Origin: Candidatus Sumerlaeota bacterium
GTDB taxonomy: Bacteria > Sumerlaeota > Sumerlaeia > Sumerlaeales > Sumerlaeaceae
Length of the DNA stretch: 64,000 nt
Assembly: GCA_026398535.1 (NCBI GenBank)
Contig: JAPLSQ010000012.1
Span: 1-64,000, forward strand
Direction: 5' to 3'
The position numbers and the translations under genes were made by a program. The notes below the pieces were generated by a model. That model ran no database searches. It had not been told where the DNA came from and worked only from the letters and a program-made list of their open reading frames with translations. Below are positions 45,918-54,449 of the stretch, one piece after another; the first letter of the stretch is position 1; the number at the start of each line of letters is the position of its first letter.

Positions 45918-47105
45918 TTAATAAACGCTCCATTCAGAGACGGTCAGCCATGGCTTGACCCAGTTGCCGACAACCTGTCCGGCGCCCTGCTCGAGGTCAG
46001 CAAGGGTGTCCGGTCCGGTCAGTGTGAAACTGCCCGTGTTGATAGTTCCATTGGTCAGCGCCAGCTTGTGCACTGTCAGGTCCTTTTCCATGTTGAGCGC
46101 TCCGCCGGACTTGTCGAGTGCCAGCTTGTAGGCCGGCGAGACCATGAGCGGCCCCAGCGCCTGTGTCAGCGAGCCAAAGTACTTGGCGATTGTGGAAGGA
46201 TCGGCTGTCAGGGGCAGAGTGCCAAGTCCCTGTTTCCAGCCGGACGCAAAGCCTTCGACCGCGGAGACACCAAGAGTGGAATTGGCTTCGGTCGTGATGC
46301 CGCCAACGCCCCAGAGGAACATGGGCGACTCGATAAGCGCTTCGCCGCCGGTCTTGACGAGCAGGTTCTTGCCGATGTCGGTAATCAGGTCCTTGCCGAT
46401 GTAGATGCCCTCGCCGGCTGAGCGGAAAGTCGCCTTTTTGCCATTGGGCACGATCACGTCGGCGAACTCGACGGTTGTGAGCACCGTGACATTGAGCACG
46501 CTTGCGCCCGTGCCGGTGAATTCAAGATTGGTCATGTCGTAGAGCGTGCCGCCATAGTTCAGCGGGTAGATGGGGAAGCCGCGCGAAGAGCTGATCGTGA
46601 AATCGCCGCCGACTTTCAGGTTAGGAATTGTCTGCTCTTCCTTGGTGCCCGCGGCGAAACGCGCGCAGTAGAAGCCCGCATCGCCGAGCATGCTCATGTT
46701 GCCCGACACATCATAAGTCACCGAACCCTGCGTGCGGCCTTCCACCAGTTCCAGCGATCCGTTGGGCCATACGGCTGTGGTGCCGTCGAGGGTGAATGTG
46801 ACCCATTTGTGGACGATGTTGATCGGGGCTGTCATCGGATACACCGATCCGCATGCCTCGCCCTTGATCAGCACGGTCGTGAGCGTGGTGCTCTGGTCGA
46901 ACCAGAGCTTGAAGCTGGCGGGCACCTCGATGTTGTCTCCGGAATTGGGAATGCCGAGTCCCGACGGATCGGAACCGCTAACGAGTTCCCATGTTGATGA
47001 GGTTGAAAAGTTGCCCGTGGCCTTGACTCTCCAGTCGGCGGCCTGGGCGCTGGTCCCAACCAGCACGATGGCGCACAGCGCGATTGCGAAAAAGCGGGTT
47101 TTCAT
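45918..47105 (-). CDS. Secreted beta-rich protein with C-terminal EWSVY
   Basis: 395 residues. The signal peptide is MKTRFFAIALCAIVLVGTSAQA. The mature part is almost all short beta strands with Thr, Gly, Asn and Val, suggesting a beta-helix (ADWRVKATGNFSTSSTWE; NIEVPASFKLWFDQSTTLTT; KLALTNGTINTGSFTLTG), like G8/autotransporter-style passengers, though no catalytic motif is visible and there is no C-terminal barrel. It ends WLTVSEWSVY. AAGGAG lies six bases before the ATG. The strong terminator just after it suggests it is expressed at a higher level than the downstream pilin and transporter. Function unknown; surface glycan binding is a guess. Confidence 0.72.
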   Translation of the reverse strand: MKTRFFAIALCAIVLVGTSAQAADWRVKATGNFSTSSTWELVSGSDPSGLGIPNSGDNIEVPASFKLWFDQSTTLTTVLIKGEACGSVYPMTAPINIVHKWVTFTLDGTTAVWPNGSLELVEGRTQGSVTYDVSGNMSMLGDAGFYCARFAAGTKEEQTIPNLKVGGDFTISSSRGFPIYPLNYGGTLYDMTNLEFTGTGASVLNVTVLTTVEFADVIVPNGKKATFRSAGEGIYIGKDLITDIGKNLLVKTGGEALIESPMFLWGVGGITTEANSTLGVSAVEGFASGWKQGLGTLPLTADPSTIAKYFGSLTQALGPLMVSPAYKLALDKSGGALNMEKDLTVHKLALTNGTINTGSFTLTGPDTLADLEQGAGQVVGNWVKPWLTVSEWSVY

Positions 47106-47189
47106 GTGAATCTCCTTTTTACCAGTTTATTCGCGGTTTGAGAACCGGGAATTTTGTTTTTTGGAATGCCGTTCGATGCTTTTGGAAAA

Positions 47190-47203
47190 CCGGCCAGTGC
47201 CGG
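47190..47203 (-). terminator. Hairpin with T-run upstream of the EWSVY gene
   Basis: CCGGC / GCCGG, 5-bp stem and 4-base loop, followed on the minus strand by TTTTCC. It lies in the 175-base gap between the toroid enzyme gene and the EWSVY gene and may separate their transcripts. Confidence 0.4.
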
Positions 47204-47280
47204 CAAAGCGGCCGTAAAAACCGGTCACCGTTGATGTTATCGGGTCTTTTTGGAACCTCCTTTCGTTGATGTGATCGGAA

Positions 47281-49518
47281 TCATTTGCCGCCCTGCCCTT
47301 CCGCCCGTCCATCGGGGGTGTACAGCACTTCGACACGGTTGTCTGAGGCGGTTGTGTCAATCACGATACAGGACAAGTCCATGTATTGTTTCGGCTCAGC
47401 GGCCTGCTCAGTTCCGTCGAGCTTGACCTTGACGGCGTATCCCTTCCAAGCGGGAATGATGAGCGTCGCAGGTGTTCCCGCCACGGGCGAGACCAGCCGG
47501 AAACGGGCGGTGCAGGCGTCCTTGAAAGGCTCGGTGCGGTTGGATGCCAGCGGATAGGGGATTTCGTTTCCGGATGCGTTGAAGAAACGGGGGTCCTCGA
47601 TGTGGGGCAGAACAGGCAGTTTGTCGGGATACTTGAAATTCCGCGCGTCCGCCCCGGCATCATGCGGGATTTCGCCGGAGACATTGCGGGCGTATTCCAT
47701 GATGTTGCGGATGAGAGGCGGATGAGGCTGCGCGCCGGCGGCGTCGATGGTTGTGGCGCAAATCCAACCTTTCCCGTGGCGGCGGTGCATGAGCAGAGAC
47801 GCCTGATCAGAGGAACGCACGACCACTGATTCCCAGCCGGGCCCGGTATTGGCGAATGCATATTCCGCCGATTTTCCCCAATCTTGCAGTGTGCCGCTTG
47901 TCAGCTTGTTGGGGCGGTTGAGCAACGGGTGGGTGGTCATGCCTTGAGCCGCGTCGGGATCGCGAATCGGACGATTGCCGGATCCTTTGTCTAATTTCAC
48001 TGATCCCGGCAACCATGCGAGACACTCGCTGTTTGTGCCCGTGTTGAGCAAGACGAGACTTCCGCCGCGCTCAACCCAGTCAAGGAGCTTTCCTGAGACT
48101 CCCGCCAGCTCGTTGCCGGCGTGGCGATTGGCGATGATGATCACGCGGTAGTTGTCCAGATCAACCCGCTCGAAAGCCTCCATGGCCTTTTTGGGGTTCA
48201 GGGCGGAATAATGGATGATGTCGTGGTGTTTGATGGCCGCGTCATGGAAGGCGCCGGGATTCACCGTTGCCTCCGGTCCGCCGCCGGTCGCGGCAAGAAC
48301 GAGCACGTCGCCAAGGTGCGTGTCCTTGCCGATGGGGAAGCGGAACTTTGGCGTCACATAAAAGAAATAGTGCGCGAAATCCGCCATCGGGATGAGGTTG
48401 CTGACCTCGTACCCTTTGCCGGCCTGCGGCGGCCAGCCCCGGAAATCGAAATAGTTGTTGTAGAGCGTGACGCCCTTGTTCAGCACGAAGGCATCGTGCA
48501 TGAAGCGCAGCAGATACCATGAAACCCAGTTGCCCACTTCGCCTGGTTTTGCATACTTGGTGAAGTTGAGCCAGTCGGGCAGCGATGGGAGGTTGGCGTC
48601 AAGCGAGCGCATGGCTTTCAGGATGCGCGCGTGCAGAGTCTCATCGAGAAGCCAACTGTCGTAATAAATGTTGGGCGAACTCGTGTAGGCATACTCCCAA
48701 TAGGCCCAGAAGGGATCGGGTTTCGGCGTGTCGGCCATGTAAAAAGGCATAAGGTAGGCGTTTAGTTTGAGGCGCTCGAGGTTCCAGTCGTATTCGATGT
48801 ATGGCCACTGGGAGAAGAGCCCCTGCGCCTCGTACCATCCGTAATCGAAGGACTCGCGCCACAAGCGGATGGTTTTTTCATATTTTGCGGCGCGCTGAGT
48901 GTCGCCCGCCATTTGCATCATGGCGCGGGCCATGACGAGACCCTTCCAGTAGAGCAGGCGCTCGTGGTTGTATGTGTTGGTCTGGAAGGGGAACTGCTCG
49001 ATGTGGTGGTCGTAGGCGTCGGCGATCATCTTGTGGCTCTGTTCGATGATTTTATGATCGCCGGTGAGCATGTAATACCACGCCACGGGGATGGAGAATG
49101 CCTGCGCCCAGCAGCCGTAGGCATCCATGCCGGCGAAAGTTTCTTTGCCGTTTGTCCCCCCGTAATACTGCCCGCGTTTCGGTTCGGCGAATGTCAGGAA
49201 GTCGATCGCCTTGCGCATGATGTCCAGGCAGTTCTTGTCGCCCGTGTAGAGGTAGCACCGCGCGACATTTTCCGCCATCTGGGCGGGATGGTCGACGAAA
49301 CCCCGGACGTCCTTGTCGGGCGGCTCGGGTTTGAACGTGATGTTTCCGTCGGGCCACTGGCACTGCCGTGTGTAATCGGCTGTTGTTTTCAGCACGTCGA
49401 TGGTGTTGTTTGGCGGTTTCTGCGCAACGACGGGAGCGGGCGTGAGCGCCTGAAGGCACAAAGCCGCCACCAGTGTCCGCATCATCGCTGTCATGACGCC
49501 TGGCATTCCCGTCATCAT
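47281..49518 (-). CDS. Exported alpha/alpha-toroid glycan-enzyme-like protein
   Basis: About 745 residues. The start ATG 49518 overlaps the stop of the oxidoreductase gene (ATGA); a signal peptide follows (MRTLVAALCLQALTPAPVVA). Residues about 40-400 look like an (alpha/alpha)6 toroid of the polysaccharide lyase or unsaturated-hydrolase type (MAENVARCYLYTGDKNCLDI; CWAQAFSIPVAWYYML; RLLYWKGLVMARAMMQMA). Residues about 430-660 contain a Rossmann/glutaminase-like region (YRVIIIANRHAG; LLDWVERGGSLVLLNTG). The last 100 residues are beta-rich. It has no WxLY tail. I do not recognise a precise family or reaction. Confidence 0.7.
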   Translation of the reverse strand: MMTGMPGVMTAMMRTLVAALCLQALTPAPVVAQKPPNNTIDVLKTTADYTRQCQWPDGNITFKPEPPDKDVRGFVDHPAQMAENVARCYLYTGDKNCLDIMRKAIDFLTFAEPKRGQYYGGTNGKETFAGMDAYGCWAQAFSIPVAWYYMLTGDHKIIEQSHKMIADAYDHHIEQFPFQTNTYNHERLLYWKGLVMARAMMQMAGDTQRAAKYEKTIRLWRESFDYGWYEAQGLFSQWPYIEYDWNLERLKLNAYLMPFYMADTPKPDPFWAYWEYAYTSSPNIYYDSWLLDETLHARILKAMRSLDANLPSLPDWLNFTKYAKPGEVGNWVSWYLLRFMHDAFVLNKGVTLYNNYFDFRGWPPQAGKGYEVSNLIPMADFAHYFFYVTPKFRFPIGKDTHLGDVLVLAATGGGPEATVNPGAFHDAAIKHHDIIHYSALNPKKAMEAFERVDLDNYRVIIIANRHAGNELAGVSGKLLDWVERGGSLVLLNTGTNSECLAWLPGSVKLDKGSGNRPIRDPDAAQGMTTHPLLNRPNKLTSGTLQDWGKSAEYAFANTGPGWESVVVRSSDQASLLMHRRHGKGWICATTIDAAGAQPHPPLIRNIMEYARNVSGEIPHDAGADARNFKYPDKLPVLPHIEDPRFFNASGNEIPYPLASNRTEPFKDACTARFRLVSPVAGTPATLIIPAWKGYAVKVKLDGTEQAAEPKQYMDLSCIVIDTTASDNRVEVLYTPDGRAEGQGGK

Positions 49519-50525
49519 GCCTTTGATCCCGCCGGGGCCGTTTTGATGGCCGCGGTCATGCACTCTTCGGCGACCCGCATGGACTCGACCGCGTCGCGCT
49601 CCGAGATGACAGGCGCGGCGGCGCGCCCGCGAACAAGGCCGGCGAAGTGCCGCAACTGGTTTGTGAAGCGCTCGGATGCGCTGGGGATGCTGATATGCTC
49701 CTCACCCATGCCGGAGCGCCGCCAGACGAGGATATCGGGTATGTTGTAGTCGAAAAACAATGTTCCTTTGCTTCCCATGATTTCTATGCGCGCGCAACCG
49801 GAAGGGGTTGCCCAACTGCCGAACAGATCGCCGATGACGCCGTCCGGCGATTTCAGGTTCACGAGCGCCGTGTCCTCGACATCGAGGCCAAGGATGCCGC
49901 ATGTTGCGGTGCAATGAACCTCGACAGCGTAACCGGCAAGGTAATGAAACAGGTCGATGGAGTGAACGAGCGTATCCATGATCACGCCGCCGCCAGAGAG
50001 CGCGCGATTGGAGAACCAGCGGCCCGCCAAGCCGGAACCGTCGCCGCAGAAAAGAATATTCACGAGCGCCGGCGAGCCGATGCTGTCTTGAAGGATCATA
50101 TCACGCATTTTCGCCGAGGATGCGGCAAACCTGTGGCAGAAGGCGGGGATGAGCCTGACACCATTTTTTTGCGCCGCGGCGGCCATGGTTTGGGCTTGCG
50201 CAAGATTGATGGCGACGGGTTTTTCGCACAAGACATGAATTCCGCGATCGAGAACCTTGCAGGCGATGTCGGCGTGAAAGGCGGGCGGCGTGCTGACAAT
50301 AAGGCAATCCAGCGGCACGCAGTCCAGCATCTTGTCCAGATCGTCAAAGGCGGGGCATCCGGCTTGCGCTGCCATTTGCTGTGCTGCGGCGATGTCGGCG
50401 TCAAGGCAGGCGGCGGGTTCGATATCCGGAATGTTCTTCATTGCGTCGAGATGGACTCTTGCGATTCCGCCGCATCCCGCGATGGCGCATTTCAAAGGGG
50501 CGTCTGGTGAATGTGTGTCAGTCAT
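49515..50525 (-). CDS. Gfo/Idh/MocA-family NAD(P)-dependent oxidoreductase
   Basis: 336 residues. The N-terminal Rossmann domain has CAIAGCGGIARVHLDAM and VSTPPAFHADIACKVLDRG, with the family signature HVLCEKPVAINLAQA. The C-terminal half is the open beta-sheet domain (GGGVIMDTLVHSIDLFHYLAG). These enzymes oxidise or reduce sugars, inositols or sugar derivatives in the cytoplasm. First gene of the minus-strand run and coupled by ATGA to the toroid enzyme gene. It is divergent from the DUF4434 gene at 50899; the shared gap contains three operator-like sites. The substrate is unknown. Confidence 0.92.
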   Translation of the reverse strand: MTDTHSPDAPLKCAIAGCGGIARVHLDAMKNIPDIEPAACLDADIAAAQQMAAQAGCPAFDDLDKMLDCVPLDCLIVSTPPAFHADIACKVLDRGIHVLCEKPVAINLAQAQTMAAAAQKNGVRLIPAFCHRFAASSAKMRDMILQDSIGSPALVNILFCGDGSGLAGRWFSNRALSGGGVIMDTLVHSIDLFHYLAGYAVEVHCTATCGILGLDVEDTALVNLKSPDGVIGDLFGSWATPSGCARIEIMGSKGTLFFDYNIPDILVWRRSGMGEEHISIPSASERFTNQLRHFAGLVRGRAAAPVISERDAVESMRVAEECMTAAIKTAPAGSKA

Positions 50526-50551
50526 TGATCAATTTAATTCTTATGGATTAT

Positions 50552-50567
50552 GAGACAACGATTGCCC
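50552..50567. promoter_or_regulatory. LacI-type operator-like site 1 (GAGACAACGATTGCCC)
   Basis: Matches site 3 (50804-50819) at 12 of 16 positions and site 2 at 11, with the CGATT core intact. It lies 27 bases before the start of the minus-strand oxidoreductase, where a repressor could block that transcript. Confidence 0.5.
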
Positions 50568-50772
50568 ACAATTTTTCAATTAAAGTATGGCTGTCAAGAA
50601 AGAAATGAAGAAAATAATATGTTTGTCGGGTGGTGTGATCACCGGCTGTTCCATCCGCTTCTTCCTTAGTTGGACAGGGGGGTCGGGGATAAATTGACTG
50701 GAGCATGGAAGCGCCCGCAAGACGCGAGGCGCGGGTTGAAAATCAAGAAGATGATGCTGTTGGGGAATTCAT

Positions 50773-50802
50773 TTGAGCATTCGATTGCTCTTGACATATA
50801 TT
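50773..50802 (+). promoter_or_regulatory. Possible sigma-70-type promoter for the DUF4434 gene
   Basis: TTGAGC (50773-50778) and TATATT (50797-50802) with an 18-base spacer. Operator site 2 overlaps the -35 and spacer, and site 3 follows just after the -10. An alternative -35, TTGACA, is at 50791-50796, without a good -10 at normal distance. Confidence 0.4.
50775..50790. promoter_or_regulatory. LacI-type operator site 2 (GAGCATTCGATTGCTC)
   Basis: A 16-base inverted repeat, GAGCA-N6-TGCTC, with a central TCGA. It is 29 bases (start to start) from the closely similar site 3. Confidence 0.6.
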
Positions 50803-50803
50803 T

Positions 50804-50819
50804 GAGCAAACGATTACTC
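50804..50819. promoter_or_regulatory. LacI-type operator site 3 (GAGCAAACGATTACTC)
   Basis: Shares 13 of 16 bases with site 2, including GAGCA, CGATT and CTC. The half-site order AAACGATT is typical of LacI-family operators. It lies 80 bases before the DUF4434 start codon. Confidence 0.6.
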
Positions 50820-50898
50820 GCTTACATTCAATTTATATGATTGTCTAAAATTCCGCGGATTCCATGAGGGCTTTGCCCTGCGTTGCGGGCGTCGCGGA

Positions 50899-52296
50899 AT
50901 GAGCGTGACTAAGGAGCTTGCAGAATTGGTTAAGAACGCCGAGATTAGGCTTGGCATGACCCTGATTCCCCCCAAGGCGGCGTCTTCACGCGCCAGCGTG
51001 GAGATTCGCGCCGGTGTTCAGGTTGCGCCGGGTTTCTCTGACGGTTGCGAGACAGCTTTTTTTCTCGGCAAGGAATCGCCCGACAGGCTGCTTCACAAAA
51101 CTGACGTGAAACTCACGCCCACGGGCCAGGCATGCGCCGCATTCAAGTGGACCCCGGCCGGATTGAGCGGCAAACACGATATTGTGGCCGTGAGCCGGGC
51201 GGACGGCAGGACATGGCGGGCATCGCAGGAATTGACCATACTGCCGGCGGACTCCATCTCCACGGGATTGATCGGCGGGGCGTTCTGGGGGTTTCTGCAC
51301 TGGAGCGAACGCGAAGGGAGGTTATGGAACCGCGACCTGCAGCGCTTTACCCATGACGACTGGCAGCAACTCGTTCAGGCCCAGCATGAGCTGGGGATGG
51401 ATATCATCGTTCCCCAGGAAGCTTTCCGAAACCAGGAATATGCCGGCAAGCACCGGATTGAACGCGATGGTTACAAGGGGCTGGCGTTTTATGCGTCGGA
51501 TTTGTATCCGGGAAGGATGTCCATCGGATGCGCTGATCCGCTGGAGGCTGTTTTTTCTGCGGCCGACCGGCTGGGTATGCATGTGTTCGCGCCGACGGGT
51601 TTGTACGCGTGGTTTGATTTCTCGCCCGCTTCGCTTGAATGGCACAAACGCGTGGCTGAAGAGCTGTGGAACCGCTACGGACACCATCCGTCCTTTTATG
51701 GATGGTATGTTTCGGAGGAGGTTGGCGGCAATCTTGGCGATTCCGCGCCGCGCCGCGAGGAGATCGTGGCGTTCTTCCGCGAATTCCAGCCATGGTGCCG
51801 GGCCATGGCGCCGGACAAACCGGTCATGCTGGCGTCAAATTGCCATGACGTGCCCTCGGCGCTCAAGTATTACCCTGAACTGCTTGCCCATCTCGACATC
51901 CTGTGCCCGTTTGCGTTTCAGCGCATGCCTGAGGGGGATTTGACCGGCAGGGAAGCCGCGCAACTGCTTCAGGGATTGTGCGATGAGGCCGGCTCCCATC
52001 TGTGGATGGACATGGAGGCTTTTGGGTTTTGCCCCGACATGGCGCTTTATCCGCGCGCCATGAGCGAGATCGCGGAGGAGATTGAGACTTTTTCATATTT
52101 TGAGAAAGTGATATGTTATCAATTTCCCGGAATTTTCAATCCGCCGTCGGGACGCATCAAACCAGGCGGCAATGCCACGGTGGAGCTTTATCAGCAATAC
52201 AGGGAATTTTATCGCAACAAGCTGGCCGGATTGACAGATAATATGACTGGCACAAAGGATGCCGGCGCCTTGGCCTGCGAACCGGTCAGGGCATAA
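50899..52296 (+). CDS. DUF4434-like TIM-barrel protein with N-terminal beta domain
   Basis: 465 residues with no signal peptide. Residues about 20-115 form an Ig-like beta domain; residues 120-440 are a DUF4434-like barrel sharing with its paralogues VFSAADRLGMHVFAP, RYGHHPSFYGWYVSEEV (likely catalytic Glu), VMLASNCHDVP, LDILCPFAFQRM, LWMDMEAFGF and ICYQFPGIFNPP. The ATG at 50899 follows GCGGA. It probably acts on a glycan taken up by the nearby importer. It leads a plus-strand run with two toroid-type exported enzymes and is controlled from the operator-rich divergent region. Reaction unproven. Confidence 0.8.
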   Translation: MSVTKELAELVKNAEIRLGMTLIPPKAASSRASVEIRAGVQVAPGFSDGCETAFFLGKESPDRLLHKTDVKLTPTGQACAAFKWTPAGLSGKHDIVAVSRADGRTWRASQELTILPADSISTGLIGGAFWGFLHWSEREGRLWNRDLQRFTHDDWQQLVQAQHELGMDIIVPQEAFRNQEYAGKHRIERDGYKGLAFYASDLYPGRMSIGCADPLEAVFSAADRLGMHVFAPTGLYAWFDFSPASLEWHKRVAEELWNRYGHHPSFYGWYVSEEVGGNLGDSAPRREEIVAFFREFQPWCRAMAPDKPVMLASNCHDVPSALKYYPELLAHLDILCPFAFQRMPEGDLTGREAAQLLQGLCDEAGSHLWMDMEAFGFCPDMALYPRAMSEIAEEIETFSYFEKVICYQFPGIFNPPSGRIKPGGNATVELYQQYREFYRNKLAGLTDNMTGTKDAGALACEPVRA

Positions 52297-52310
52297 GCAA
52301 CGATCATATA

Positions 52311-54428
52311 ATGAACACAGCCGAAAATCCATGCAAATGGTCGAATGCCATCGCATGCGCATGTTGTGCGGCATGGCTGTGTCTATGCGTGAATGGGCAG
52401 CCGGCATCGTCTCCGGCCTCACTGGCCGCGGCCTCGCAAGCCGGTCTTGAAAGCTCCTGTTCGGTCACTCTCATTTATAGTCTGGCGCTCGACGCCTCAA
52501 CGGCCGGGAACACATCGAACTACCGGTTCACGCCCGCGAGAAGCATCATCCGAGCGATGCTTGACGCGGATTCGCCCAATATCGTGCGGCTTGATCTCGC
52601 CGCTTCCAACCCGCTGGCCACCGGCACAAATTACCGCGTGGAGACGCTGGGCGGGCGCGATTCAGCGGGCCGGTCCCTTGTGCCCGCGCTGACAAGCGGA
52701 AGCCTTGCGGGACACAGCCTGCCGGGCGAAATTGCCGCGATCCTCAACGCCCAGTTGTCCGACGGCATGATCACGATGCGCGGACCAGGCCGGGCGTGGC
52801 GCAACGGCGATCCCATCTGGACGGTGCCATACTTTTCGTGTTATGCCGCCCAAGGACTGATCAGCGCATACACGATGACGCGCGACGCGAGTTTGCTTGA
52901 TCCCGTGCGCCGCTGCCTCGACTGGCACGCAAACCACCTGAAAGCCGACGGGACGATCACCGATTACACGGGGAATTACCCGAATTACAGCTCCACGGGC
53001 GATGCTGATTCAGAGGACTCGTATGCCGCGATGTTCGCGTGGACGCTTTGGGAATATTACAAGGAAACGCTCGACAGCGGCTATGTTGCGGCGAAGATGC
53101 CGGCTGTGCGCAAGGTTGCCGCTGTAATGGACGGTTTGATTCAACCGGACGGTCTGACGTGGGCCAAGTCATCATATCTGATGAAATACACGATGGACAA
53201 CGCTGAGGTGTTTCAGGGGTATTACGCGGCGGCTCAACTCGCCGATGTTGCCGGTGATGACGCCGCTCATTCGGCATGGCTGGCGCAGGCGGATCGCGTG
53301 CGCAACGCGGTGATGTCATGGCTGTATGTCTCCGGCGCGTCTGGCGAGCGGTATGCTGTCGCGCTGGATGGCGCGGGCAGCGTCTACAAGCCCTGGGGCA
53401 ATTATTATCCCGATGCGATGGCCAACGAGTTCGGGATTTATTTTCTCCACAATCCCGCCGAGGCGCGGTTCCGCAACGCGTGGAGCGCGGAGAAATCGGT
53501 GTTTTTTCCGGGCAATATTCCGCCGGAAGGCGTGTCCTGGACGGCCGCGCTTGCCGCGGCGCGTCTTGGCGACCGCCCCGCTTTCACCGCCGCTTTCGCC
53601 GGCGCCATGCGAAACCACGAGATCACACCATGGGCGCACGACTCGGGATGGCTCATTCACACGCATCTTGTTTCCTCCCCGGTCACGGCTTTTGTCCCGG
53701 CTCTTGGCGCGTCCGAAACCATCACGGTTGACGGGCGGCTTGACGAGCCGGCGTGGAAACGGGCCGCCAAACTGCGGTTTAACCGCCGCGGCTTGTATGC
53801 CGGATGCCAGAACCGCGCGGTTTATGATTATCCGGGCAATACCATCGATCCCGACGGGCTTGCAACAGTGCTGCTCATCAACAAGGGCATGAAACTTTAT
53901 GCGGGGCTTGACATGCGCGATGCCTATCTCACAAGCGCGGGCGCGCGCGGCGATTCAGACGGCATTTCGTTTCTTGCCATCCGCGATGCTGTCACAACCA
54001 GCCTGGTTCGCACGCTCGGATACACATTTTATCCCGGCAACGGCGTCGCGACTGTTCCCACGGCAACGCCTGGCGGGATGCTCGATGATCCCTCCGCCGC
54101 ATCGGCGGCGTGGTCATTCAAATCCGGCAACAATACCGTGAACAATCCCGCTGACACCGACACCGGCTTTCAGATAGAATTATTAATCGATCTTCGCCGT
54201 CCCGCGGCAGGCTCCTATCCGGAAGGATCATCAGAAATCGTGATGGGTCTCAGGATTGCCGACATGGATGGAACCTCTGACAAACCCTGGCCGTGGCAGG
54301 GCGGCGCCTATGGCACGATGTGCCAGCTTTCGGACGGTTTATATCCGGCGGATTATACGGTGGATGTCATAAGATTGCTTGATCCCGCCAGCCATGAGTC
54401 GATGGCGCGGGATTGGGCATTATACTGA
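52311..54428 (+). CDS. Exported toroid enzyme-like protein with CBM9-like domain and C-terminal DWALY
   Basis: 705 residues. After a Cys-rich signal region (ACACCAAWLCLCVNG) comes an SbsA/Big5-like Ig domain (VTLIYSLALDASTAGNTSNY), then an (alpha/alpha)6 toroid-like domain (about 130-460; WTVPYFSCYAAQGLISAYTM, DSEDSYAAMFAWTLWEYY, NYYPDAMANEFGIYF), then a CBM9-like domain (ITVDGRLDEPAWKRAAKLRF to the end). It finishes ESMARDWALY. The toroid part is paralogous to the next gene, 21 bases downstream. It probably degrades or binds a polysaccharide outside the cytoplasm; the enzyme class is not clear from sequence. Confidence 0.78.
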   Translation: MNTAENPCKWSNAIACACCAAWLCLCVNGQPASSPASLAAASQAGLESSCSVTLIYSLALDASTAGNTSNYRFTPARSIIRAMLDADSPNIVRLDLAASNPLATGTNYRVETLGGRDSAGRSLVPALTSGSLAGHSLPGEIAAILNAQLSDGMITMRGPGRAWRNGDPIWTVPYFSCYAAQGLISAYTMTRDASLLDPVRRCLDWHANHLKADGTITDYTGNYPNYSSTGDADSEDSYAAMFAWTLWEYYKETLDSGYVAAKMPAVRKVAAVMDGLIQPDGLTWAKSSYLMKYTMDNAEVFQGYYAAAQLADVAGDDAAHSAWLAQADRVRNAVMSWLYVSGASGERYAVALDGAGSVYKPWGNYYPDAMANEFGIYFLHNPAEARFRNAWSAEKSVFFPGNIPPEGVSWTAALAAARLGDRPAFTAAFAGAMRNHEITPWAHDSGWLIHTHLVSSPVTAFVPALGASETITVDGRLDEPAWKRAAKLRFNRRGLYAGCQNRAVYDYPGNTIDPDGLATVLLINKGMKLYAGLDMRDAYLTSAGARGDSDGISFLAIRDAVTTSLVRTLGYTFYPGNGVATVPTATPGGMLDDPSAASAAWSFKSGNNTVNNPADTDTGFQIELLIDLRRPAAGSYPEGSSEIVMGLRIADMDGTSDKPWPWQGGAYGTMCQLSDGLYPADYTVDVIRLLDPASHESMARDWALY

Positions 54429-54449
54429 AAACAGCCATGGTGACAGGTT

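Noticed and set aside
47127-47360. A 77-codon frame upstream of the EWSVY gene
   Set aside because: It overlaps the end of the toroid gene and the hairpin at 47190; composition is unlike a real protein.
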